A stretch of 5,770 bases of DNA from Candidatus Omnitrophota bacterium (GTDB lineage Bacteria > Omnitrophota > Gorgyraeia > Duberdicusellales > 4484-171), in assembly GCA_028702365.1 (NCBI GenBank), contig JAQVOZ010000101.1, positions 1 to 5,770 of the forward strand, in the 5' to 3' direction. Of the stretch, positions 1 through 5,230 are shown piece by piece; the first letter of the stretch is position 1, and each line of letters begins with the position of its first letter. The notes below the pieces were generated by a model. That model was not told where the DNA came from. It did no database searches and saw only the letters and a program-made list of their open reading frames with translations. Both the position numbers and the translations under genes were made by a program.

Positions 1-21
1 CTCGCGCATGTCTTCATTCAT
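1..21 (-). CDS. Possible start of a further operon gene, cut by the window edge
   Basis: An ATG at 21-19 opens a frame that stays open to the window edge and reads MNEDMRE. It lies 33 bp after the rex stop, a spacing like the other gaps in this operon, and no terminator hairpin separates them. There is no visible Shine-Dalgarno sequence, and a second ATG at 17-15 in another frame (MKTCA) is equally possible. Seven codons cannot identify a product. From context a hydrogenase or NADH-dehydrogenase subunit would be plausible after rex, but that is only a guess. Confidence 0.3.
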
Positions 22-54
22 TTCAAATTATTTTAATTTAGCGTTAAAAACTTC

Positions 55-693
55 CTAGAAATTCTTCCTTTCCAAAAGTTTCAACCTATAAGTGAGATAA
101 GTAAGCTGGCAGGAAAAATCTACGTCTTTGAGGATAACATCCTGGGGGAGGTCAAGTTTTATCGGGGCAAAATTAAGAATGGCGCGTATTCCGCATTTAT
201 ATAAATTATCTGAAATTACTTTTGCATTTTCTTTGGGCACAGTTATTATCGCAATCCGGATATTTTCTTTTTTTATTATATTCTGAAGCTTCTCCAGCCC
301 GTAAACTTTTATTCCATTATAACTTTTGTTTTGCTTGTTCTTATCAACATCAAAGGCAGCTTTTATACATATACCCTGGTCGCGAAAACCTTTATAAGAA
401 GAAAGGGCTCTCCCCAGATTGCCGCTGCCTACAACGCAAACATTCCACTGCTGGTTTAAGCCGAGTATCTCCTTTATTCTGTCGATAAGCTCAGGACAGG
501 AATAACCAACGCCTTTTTTGCCGAAATGCCCGAAATAAGAAAGATCTTTCCTTAATTGATGATGGCTTATTTTAAGAAAATCAGCAAGCTGCCGGCTTGA
601 TACTACTTTTTTGTTTTCTTCAATAAAATAAATAAGCGCACGCAGATAATAAGATAATCGTATGATAGTTTCTTCCGGTATTTTTTTATACAT
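55..693 (-). CDS. rex: Redox-sensing transcriptional repressor Rex
   Basis: Rex is a cytoplasmic homodimeric repressor that binds DNA when NADH/NAD+ is low and lets go when NADH binds, controlling fermentation, hydrogenase and respiratory genes. The protein is 212 aa, the normal family length. Residues ~1-78 form the winged helix, with the hallmark LRKDLSYFGHFGKKGVGY (residues 47-64). The Rossmann domain follows, with GSGNLGRAL at 89-97 and a strand-2 acidic residue in AAFDVD (Asp116) expected to hold the adenosine ribose. The last ~22 residues form the domain-swapping helix. The ATG at 693 is chosen because it overlaps the hypE stop as TGATG; a TTG at 699 would add only two residues and also has no Shine-Dalgarno site. 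Translation is therefore probably coupled to hypE. All key motifs are intact. No canonical 18-bp Rex operator (TTGTGAA-N4-TTCACAA) is seen in the window. Confidence 0.96.
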   Translation of the reverse strand: MYKKIPEETIIRLSYYLRALIYFIEENKKVVSSRQLADFLKISHHQLRKDLSYFGHFGKKGVGYSCPELIDRIKEILGLNQQWNVCVVGSGNLGRALSSYKGFRDQGICIKAAFDVDKNKQNKSYNGIKVYGLEKLQNIIKKENIRIAIITVPKENAKVISDNLYKCGIRAILNFAPIKLDLPQDVILKDVDFSCQLTYLTYRLKLLERKNF

Positions 694-1676
694 CAGCAAA
701 TTCTGGGTAAGTTAAATGAATGTGAAAAATCAAGAATCCTTTCTCCGCCGGAAACTGTTTCAAGTAAAACGCCTTTTAGGCTGCTATCAATCTCTCCTAT
801 TATCGCCGCTGATTTAGATGTTTTCTTTAAAAAATTTAAAACTTTATTTGAAATTGTATTCGGCACAATAAGGATGGCCCTTCCTTCACAGGCAAGATAA
901 TAAGGGTCAATGCCTAATATTTCGCAGGCAGCTTTAACATCGCGCCTTACGGGTATGGCCTCTTCAAAAACTCTTATCCCCTTTCTGCTTCCTAAAGATA
1001 TCTCATTTAATACGCTGGCGATTCCCCCGCGGGTAGGATCGCGCATAAAATTAATTTGCGGAAATTTCATCCACAACGAAGTAACCAGTTTGTTTAAACT
1101 CTGACAATCGCTTTTTATATTAAATTCGAAAATCTTTTTACGGCTGAGCATTACGCTTATACCGTGCTCGCCGATTGAACCCGTGACTACTACTTTATCT
1201 TTATTTTTTATGTTTTTAAAAGAGGGGTTGGCTTGTGGTATTTTTTCTCCTATGCCTGATGTGCTTATAAAAATTTTGTCTGCTTTACCGCGCTCTACCA
1301 CTTTAAAGTCCCCGCTTGCTATATCAATTTTTGATATACGAGCAGCTAATTTTATTGAATCTACTATTTTTATAAGGTCTGATTTTAAAAATCCTTCCTC
1401 GACGATTATGGCCAAGCTTAAGTACTTTGGAATACCGCCGCTGACGCAGATATCATTCACCGTACCGAAAACAGAAAGCTTTCCGATATCAGAGCCGGGG
1501 AAAAATATAGGGTCTACCGTAAAAGAATCACAGCTAAAAACAAGTTTTCCTATTGTTGCCGCGTCTGTTAATTTCTCGAGGGCCGGATTAGAAAGTTTTT
1601 TTAGAAAAACCTCTTTAATTAAGCTATAGCTTGCTTTTGTTCCTTCGCCGTGCTTTAAGGTTATTATTTCCTGCAT
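693..1676 (-). CDS. hypE: Hydrogenase maturation protein HypE (carbamoyl dehydratase)
   Basis: HypE receives a carbamoyl group from HypF on its C-terminal cysteine and, using ATP, dehydrates it to a thiocyanate that supplies the CN ligands of the [NiFe]-hydrogenase active site. The 327-aa length is close to normal. Visible landmarks are the AIRS/PurM-like ATP domain with FFPGSDIGKLSVFGTVND (58-75), SGDFKVVERG (121-130), the C-domain motif MRDPTRGGIASVLNE (211-225), GIDPYYLACEG (255-265) and the C-terminal NLPRIC, whose last residue Cys327 is the modified one, so the enzyme should be active. Two deviations: the N-terminal HGSGG-type loop reads HGEGT (9-13), and the usual ANEG reads ACEG (262-265). 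No other hyp gene or hydrogenase subunit lies in the window. No Shine-Dalgarno site precedes the ATG. The gene sits 35 bp after nnrE and its TGA overlaps the rex start. Confidence 0.95.
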   Translation of the reverse strand: MQEIITLKHGEGTKASYSLIKEVFLKKLSNPALEKLTDAATIGKLVFSCDSFTVDPIFFPGSDIGKLSVFGTVNDICVSGGIPKYLSLAIIVEEGFLKSDLIKIVDSIKLAARISKIDIASGDFKVVERGKADKIFISTSGIGEKIPQANPSFKNIKNKDKVVVTGSIGEHGISVMLSRKKIFEFNIKSDCQSLNKLVTSLWMKFPQINFMRDPTRGGIASVLNEISLGSRKGIRVFEEAIPVRRDVKAACEILGIDPYYLACEGRAILIVPNTISNKVLNFLKKTSKSAAIIGEIDSSLKGVLLETVSGGERILDFSHSFNLPRIC

Positions 1677-1711
1677 ATTTTTATTCAGGTTAAAAGTAAG
1701 ATTGGTAATGT

Positions 1712-2374
1712 TTAGGCCTTAAATTTTTTTAGTATATCTTTTGATATCCCTATATCCGCAACATATATTTTACCACAAAGAGTTTTCCCGCAATTTTTGA
1801 AAAACCCGGGCTTGGGAGCAATAAAAGTAATTGTGTAATCCGCCCTTACTGCTTCCCCTAACTTATTTCCGCTATCCGCAGATAGCCCCGAAGGGACATC
1901 GCAGGAAACTATTTTTTTTGCGCTTTCATTTATGTCCCTGATTATTTTTTTAAGGAAATTAGAAAGCCCTCCGTGCGCGCCTATTCCCAATATACCATCC
2001 AGAATAAAATCCGAAGCTTTAATGAGTTTCTTAAATTCTTTTATGTTTTCTGGGCCAATTAGATATACCGGTATTTTTATCTTCTCCAAAATTTCTTTCT
2101 GAAACTTTACCTCCGCATTAAAATCTTTTTCGTTCAAAATTATAACATGAACTTTGTAATTTTTAGCGGAGAGCTTTCTTGCGCAGGCAAGCGCATCTGC
2201 GCCATTATTGCCCCAGCCGGAAACCACACATATTTTTTTACCAATGTTTAAACTATCTATTATAGCCGAAAGATTACTGGAAGCATTTTCGATAAGAATT
2301 CGCTCGCTAAGCCCGATTTTCTTGGCGGATTCTTCTAAATATCTTATTTTTTTTACGGGAAGCGCTTTAATCAT
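1712..2374 (-). CDS. nnrE: NAD(P)H-hydrate epimerase (YjeF N-terminal domain, stand-alone)
   Basis: This enzyme interconverts the R and S forms of NAD(P)HX, the hydrated, useless forms of NAD(P)H, so that the partner dehydratase can restore them. The 220 aa correspond to a YjeF N-terminal domain alone; the ADP/ATP-dependent dehydratase domain (NnrD) is not fused and not in the window. Visible motifs: ENA (29-31), the loop GWGNNGADA (53-61), LDGILGIG (125-132), SCDVPSGLSADSG (157-169) and ADYTITFIAPKPGFF (178-192). The loop usually reads GxGNNGGDG, so two glycines are alanines here, while both Asn and the Asp remain. The start fits the family N-terminus, although no Shine-Dalgarno sequence is present. 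The gene follows the PAC2 gene by 38 bp and precedes hypE by 35 bp, suggesting one transcript. Assignment to the family is firm; activity is inferred. Confidence 0.93.
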   Translation of the reverse strand: MIKALPVKKIRYLEESAKKIGLSERILIENASSNLSAIIDSLNIGKKICVVSGWGNNGADALACARKLSAKNYKVHVIILNEKDFNAEVKFQKEILEKIKIPVYLIGPENIKEFKKLIKASDFILDGILGIGAHGGLSNFLKKIIRDINESAKKIVSCDVPSGLSADSGNKLGEAVRADYTITFIAPKPGFFKNCGKTLCGKIYVADIGISKDILKKFKA

Positions 2375-2412
2375 TTTGGGCAGGAAAATATAATTTTGAT
2401 TCGGAATTTTAT

Positions 2413-3384
2413 TTAATGCGATTCTTCTTTCTTATTTTTCTTCTTGAAGAGGTCAAGGAATTTATCTTCGTATTCCTTGTAAACATTCCAGTGGTCAAGT
2501 TCTTCTTTAAGTTTTGTGGCTTTAGTAATATCTTTCTGCGCGTCTTTAAAAAGCGCCTCAATTCTTTCTCTGGCAGACTGCGGAAGTTTGCTATAGGCGG
2601 CTAGGTCTTTTTTGAGTTTTTCTATATCCTCTTCGCTTAAAGGAGTTGTGGTTGGCTCCGGAACTTCGCCCTTAAGATAACTTATCAATTTATCTATTTC
2701 TGTCTCAATAAATTTTGCCCTGTCTGTTAAGGGTGTGAGGTTTAAATTCAAGCCAAGATATTCGTTTATGATTTTTAAAATACTTGCGCTTGCCTTTGGA
2801 TTTTCTATCTGCACCGTATAGAAAGGAATTTCTCCAAGCAGGCACGCGCCGGAAAGGTTACGGCTTTTTGCAACACCCAGTATAAGCCCGTTAAGCCCGC
2901 TGATTTGCCCTTCTTTTAAGGGCTTTACGCCCAATTTATCAAATTCTTTTAATGTCTCTTCTTCTGTTGCAACAATTCTTACGGTAGAACTTGCTTTGTG
3001 GTCTATAGCTTCCGGCTTCGCGGCAAAAGTAAGTATAAATTTAGTTTTATATTTTTTGACAAAATCAATTATTGCGGAAGATAACTCTTCTGCGTGTTCA
3101 AGCGGAGGCTGTACTTCTCCCATAAAAAGAATTATGTCAGGGAATTTTTTTCCTTTTACATAATAGAAAAATCCTGCGGGCATTGAAGGCAAATCCAGCA
3201 GCCCCTTCTCAACAACTATCGCTGCCGGCTTAAAAAATTCCCCGGCTTCAAGTTTAGCAAACATCTTAAAGCCCATTACTTCGCGAAGAAATAACACGCT
3301 TCTGTATGCCACTTCTCCCATTCCGGGCCAGGCAGCGATGAAAATCGGATTTTTTAATTTTGGGGTTGCAACTTCTTTAATCAT
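2413..3384 (-). CDS. PAC2 family protein (proteasome-assembly-chaperone-like) with helical C-terminal tail
   Basis: The 323-aa protein fits the PAC2 family, named after a eukaryotic proteasome assembly chaperone; in archaea and bacteria its members have no settled function. The core, about residues 11-220, shows the family pattern: IAAWPGMGEVA (16-26) near the start, FPDIILFMGE (81-90), the glycine-rich ISGLNGLILG (161-170), LLGEIPFY (182-189) and NPKASASILKIINEYLGL (195-212). Residues ~221-323 are strongly charged and predicted helical, starting after a proline/threonine-rich linker (VPEPTTTPLSEED) and ending in a lysine-rich tail; they look like a coiled or three-helix extension. No signal peptide or membrane segment is present, so it should be cytoplasmic. 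It is the first gene of the probable PAC2-nnrE-hypE-rex transcript, preceded by a leader with a strong hairpin and no clear Shine-Dalgarno site. No proteasome gene is nearby. Confidence 0.8.
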   Translation of the reverse strand: MIKEVATPKLKNPIFIAAWPGMGEVAYRSVLFLREVMGFKMFAKLEAGEFFKPAAIVVEKGLLDLPSMPAGFFYYVKGKKFPDIILFMGEVQPPLEHAEELSSAIIDFVKKYKTKFILTFAAKPEAIDHKASSTVRIVATEEETLKEFDKLGVKPLKEGQISGLNGLILGVAKSRNLSGACLLGEIPFYTVQIENPKASASILKIINEYLGLNLNLTPLTDRAKFIETEIDKLISYLKGEVPEPTTTPLSEEDIEKLKKDLAAYSKLPQSARERIEALFKDAQKDITKATKLKEELDHWNVYKEYEDKFLDLFKKKNKKEESH

Positions 3385-3404
3385 TTTTTGAAAAACTTTC
3401 TGCT

Positions 3405-3440
3405 TTTAGGCGTCTCAACCAAGGGGTTGACCCGCCTAAA
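3405..3440. repeat. Strong inverted repeat in the leader of the PAC2 gene
   Basis: A 36-bp hairpin: eight paired bases (TTTAGGCG with CGCCTAAA), a 2x2 mismatch, six more pairs (TCAACC with GGTTGA) and a four-base loop. On the minus strand it ends 20 bp before the PAC2 start codon and is not followed directly by a T run, so in the message it would be a leader hairpin. On the plus strand it is followed by TGTTTTTATAA, which resembles a factor-independent terminator for antisense transcription, although no plus-strand gene precedes it. Function is undetermined. Confidence 0.65.
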
Positions 3441-3480
3441 TGTTTTTATAAGGTGGCGGAGCCTTCGGCTAATAGGCTAT

Positions 3481-3508
3481 AATTTACCATAAGTTTACTA
3501 AAAAACAA
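3481..3508 (-). promoter_or_regulatory. Possible sigma-70-type promoter for the PAC2-nnrE-hypE-rex transcript
   Basis: On the minus strand TTGTTT (3508-3503), a 16-bp spacer and TAAATT (3486-3481) resemble -35 and -10 boxes; TGG directly before TAAATT gives an extended -10. Initiation would fall near 3474, leaving a leader of about 90 nt that contains the 3405-3440 hairpin. The match is moderate and such motifs arise often in AT-rich spacers; its position between rarA and a tight gene cluster is the main support. Confidence 0.33.
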
Positions 3509-3525
3509 GAATGATTTGTCTTAAA

Positions 3526-3553
3526 CTGAAAGCTGATATCTGAAACCTGAGAG
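3526..3553. repeat. Four imperfect 7-bp tandem repeats abutting the rarA stop
   Basis: Plus-strand units CTGAAAG, CTGATAT, CTGAAAC and CTGAGAG follow one another without interruption, all starting CTGA. The array ends one base before the rarA stop codon (complement of 3554-3556). It looks like slippage-derived or short intergenic repeat DNA. No function can be read from it. Confidence 0.7.
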
Positions 3554-4795
3554 CTATCCTTTACGCAGATTTTCAAGGAATTCTTTTATCTTTTTTTCTT
3601 CGCCTGTATCTTTAGGAAAATAATATTTATTCCTTGTGCCATAATCCTGTTCGACGAAACCTCCGTATGAGTGAGGATATTTGTAATCCTTAGAATGCGT
3701 TTTTATGTGATTAGGCACTTCTTTTGTTTCCTCCTCTTCAATATATTTCTTGGCTTTATCTATGGCAAGATATGCTGAATTTGATTTTGGCGAAGCTGCC
3801 AGATAAATTGTTGCCTGAGCCAAGATTAAATCGGATTCGGGTTTGCCGATAAATTCAACAGCCTTAAAGGCGCTTGTAGTTAAAACCAGGCCAAAAGGGT
3901 TGGCATTGCCAATATCTTCACTGGCTAAAATCACAAGCCGCCTTGCTATAAAACGCGGGTCTTCTCCTGACTTAATCATTTTCGCAAGCCAATAAAGGGC
4001 GCTATCAACATCGCTTCCTCTTACTGATTTTATAAATGCGGAAATAGTGTCATAGTGGTAAGAATCTTTCTTATCGTAAAATATGTTTTTCTGGATACTC
4101 TCACGAGCTGCATTCAAGTCAAAATTTATTTTTCCTGACGAATCTTCCTTTGTGCTGAGTATCCCTATCTCTAAGGCGCCGAGCGCCTTTCGCGCATCAC
4201 CCGCCGACAACAACGCTATATGAGCAAGAGCTTCTTCGCTGCAATTGATATTCATATCCCCCAAACCTTTTTCCTTGTCAGAGAGCGCACGGTTAAGGAT
4301 CGTAATAATATCCTCTTTGGCGAGGGGCTTAAATTCGGCGATAATGGCCCGGGAAATAAGCGATGGTATAAGATAATAATACGGGTTATATATGGTTGCG
4401 CCTATAAGGTTAATATTTGCGCTTTCAGTGTCAGGCACAAGAGATTCCTGCTGAAGTTTATTAAACCGGTGGATTTCGTCGATAAATAAAATAGTTTTTC
4501 TGGCTTCTTTTTCCAGTTTTTTCTTCGCGGCCTGGATGATTTTTCTAACCTCGACTGAAGAAGTAAAAGAAGCATTCAGATAGATAAAATCAGCGTCTAT
4601 GTTTTGAGCAACAATAAGGCCGAGGGTTGTTTTTCCGCATCCGGCAGGCCCATGAAAAATAAGCGAGGGAAGCCTTTTGGCGATAATTGCGCGTTTAAGG
4701 AGTTTACCTTCTCCTAAAATATGTTTTTGGCCGATAAATTCTTCGAGTGTTGTCGGCCGCAAGCGAAGGGCAAGCGGAGTGTCGTTTTTAGACAT
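3554..4795 (-). CDS. rarA: Replication-associated recombination protein A (RarA/MgsA AAA+ ATPase)
   Basis: RarA is a tetrameric, clamp-loader-like ATPase that acts at stalled replication forks with SSB and the recombination proteins. The 413 aa are slightly short for the family. Visible are Walker A GPAGCGKT (49-56), Walker B ILFIDEIHRF (102-111), the sensor-1 segment GATIYNP (132-138), the arginine-finger SRA (148-150), sensor 2 GDARKAL (199-205), the tetramer-domain signature from YHYDTISAFIKSVRGSD (247-263) through GEDPRFIARRLVILASEDIG (277-296), APKSNSAY-like ASPKSNSAY (334-342) and the C-terminal KYPH with VEQDY (372-385). The usual GATTENP is altered to GATIYNP, and the segment before YKYPH is shorter than usual, which accounts for part of the reduced length. 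The start is set by GGAG five bases upstream of the ATG (4804-4801), the clearest ribosome site here. The gene lies 164 bp after the 6S-like RNA. No clear promoter was found in that gap, so readthrough from the RNA promoter is possible. Confidence 0.96.
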   Translation of the reverse strand: MSKNDTPLALRLRPTTLEEFIGQKHILGEGKLLKRAIIAKRLPSLIFHGPAGCGKTTLGLIVAQNIDADFIYLNASFTSSVEVRKIIQAAKKKLEKEARKTILFIDEIHRFNKLQQESLVPDTESANINLIGATIYNPYYYLIPSLISRAIIAEFKPLAKEDIITILNRALSDKEKGLGDMNINCSEEALAHIALLSAGDARKALGALEIGILSTKEDSSGKINFDLNAARESIQKNIFYDKKDSYHYDTISAFIKSVRGSDVDSALYWLAKMIKSGEDPRFIARRLVILASEDIGNANPFGLVLTTSAFKAVEFIGKPESDLILAQATIYLAASPKSNSAYLAIDKAKKYIEEEETKEVPNHIKTHSKDYKYPHSYGGFVEQDYGTRNKYYFPKDTGEEKKIKEFLENLRKG

Positions 4796-4959
4796 CTATT
4801 CTCCACGGATTAATTAGCTATTTTGATTTACGCTAGCCTATTCGAAAAATGCTGTGTCCATTGGAAATTTAGCCTTATATTGCGCGTTATACTTTATTTA
4901 CCCTCTTGCGCCTATTAGCTTCGGGGTTAATTTATCCCGACACTGCGTCTGGACAAATT

Positions 4960-4972
4960 AAAAAACCCTGCC
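4960..4972 (-). terminator. 3' arm of the closing stem plus U run ending the 6S-like RNA
   Basis: On the minus strand GGCAGGG runs directly into six T. The G-rich arm pairs with a complementary arm about 140 nt earlier (5119-5111) rather than in a local hairpin, so the closing stem of the RNA and its terminator would be the same structure. Efficiency is unknown, and some transcription might continue into rarA. Confidence 0.5.
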
Positions 4973-5133
4973 ATCAGTCCGTCTCAGGCTTACTGCATAC
5001 AGTCCGTTTCTCATACAAGTGGGTGCTTCATCCTAATCGCCTCAGCGAAAGGAAATTCAGCTCCCGTGTATTAGGTGTTGGCTGTAGCACTTTAACCTGT
5101 TGACGCAACAGGCAGGGTTAATTTCCTTTTCTT
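4960..5133 (-). ncRNA. ssrS: Probable 6S RNA (RNA polymerase-binding regulatory RNA)
   Basis: 6S RNA is a rod-shaped RNA of roughly 160-200 nt that mimics an open promoter and binds housekeeping RNA polymerase. Hand folding of the minus strand gives: closing stem AACCCUGCC (5119-5111) with GGCAGGGUU (4972-4964); then CGUC with GACG and CAGGUU with AAGCCUG; then GC and UACAG with CUGUA plus CC with GG; then an open bubble of AACACCUA (5079-5072) opposite GAGAAAC (5012-5006); then AUACA with UGUAU, GGG with CCC, GCU with AGC, UCCU with AGGA, and a tip UCGC-UGAG-GCGA. The transcript ends in six U (4965-4960). A near-consensus promoter sits at the right place and there is no open reading frame with a ribosome site. 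The neighbour rarA fits: I recall 6S genes lying near rarA (yrvN) in Firmicutes, not verified here. The 5' end is uncertain by several bases, and a processed end nearer 5120 is possible. It is not a recognisable tmRNA, RNase P RNA or SRP RNA. Confidence 0.72.
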
Positions 5134-5140
5134 ACATCTC

Positions 5141-5169
5141 ATTATAACATTCGCTTAACCCTATTTCAA
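5141..5169 (-). promoter_or_regulatory. Near-consensus sigma-70-type promoter of the 6S-like RNA
   Basis: On the minus strand TTGAAA (5169-5164, five of six consensus bases) is followed by exactly 17 bp and a perfect TATAAT (5146-5141). Initiation would be near 5135-5131, about 12-16 nt before the closing stem of the folded RNA. It is the best promoter in the window and points at a non-coding stretch, which strongly supports an RNA gene. Confidence 0.82.
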
Positions 5170-5185
5170 GGCAATCAGCCAATCT

Positions 5186-5205
5186 TTGTGAAAACGTTTA
5201 CACAA
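5186..5205. promoter_or_regulatory. 20-bp operator-like palindrome upstream of the 6S promoter
   Basis: The sequence reads TTGTG-AAAACGTTTA-CACAA; 18 of its 20 positions are symmetric, centred on CG. It fits the consensus TGWAANCGNTNWCA used by LacI/CcpA-type regulators, and its TTGTG/CACAA ends also resemble a Rex site, but with 10 rather than 8 intervening bases. Its near edge is 16 bp upstream of the -35 box at 5164-5169, so a bound protein could activate or modulate the 6S promoter. The perfect palindromes CACAATTGTG (5201-5210) and ATTGCGCAAT (5214-5223) follow at once. The binding protein is unknown. Confidence 0.5.
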
Positions 5206-5230
5206 TTGTGAGCATTGCGCAATCAAAGAA

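Noticed and set aside
222..488. Plus-strand open frame of 88 aa
   Set aside because: It lies entirely opposite rex, has no family features and no ribosome site; an antisense shadow.
697..699. TTG start for rex two codons upstream
   Set aside because: It has no Shine-Dalgarno site and adds only Met-Leu; the ATG in the TGATG overlap fits Rex N-termini better.
1183..1629. Plus-strand open frame of 148 aa
   Set aside because: It lies opposite the well-supported hypE and its protein resembles nothing known; a shadow.
3405..3447. Terminator for a plus-strand gene
   Set aside because: The hairpin plus T run would suit the plus strand, but no plus-strand gene exists upstream, so it is listed as an inverted repeat only.
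3385..3553. Insertion element or CRISPR fragment in the rarA-PAC2 spacer
   Set aside because: The inverted repeat is a single short hairpin, there is no transposase or target duplication, and the 7-bp units lack spacers.
4906..5103. Plus-strand open frame of 65 aa in the intergenic region
   Set aside because: No ribosome site, unusual composition, and it overlaps the structured minus-strand RNA that has its own promoter and U-run end.
4960..5133. tmRNA, RNase P RNA, SRP RNA or cobalamin riboswitch instead of 6S RNA
   Set aside because: No tRNA-like ends or tag frame, no GAGGAAAGUC-type RNase P core, no SRP GGAAGGAAGCAG-type motif. A weak resemblance near the 3' side to a B12 box fails at the core positions, and the rod fold fits 6S better.
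5186..5205. Canonical Rex operator
   Set aside because: The half sites TTGTG/CACAA match, but the spacing is 10 rather than 8 bases and the CG-centred core fits LacI/CcpA-type sites better; kept only as an operator of unknown partner.
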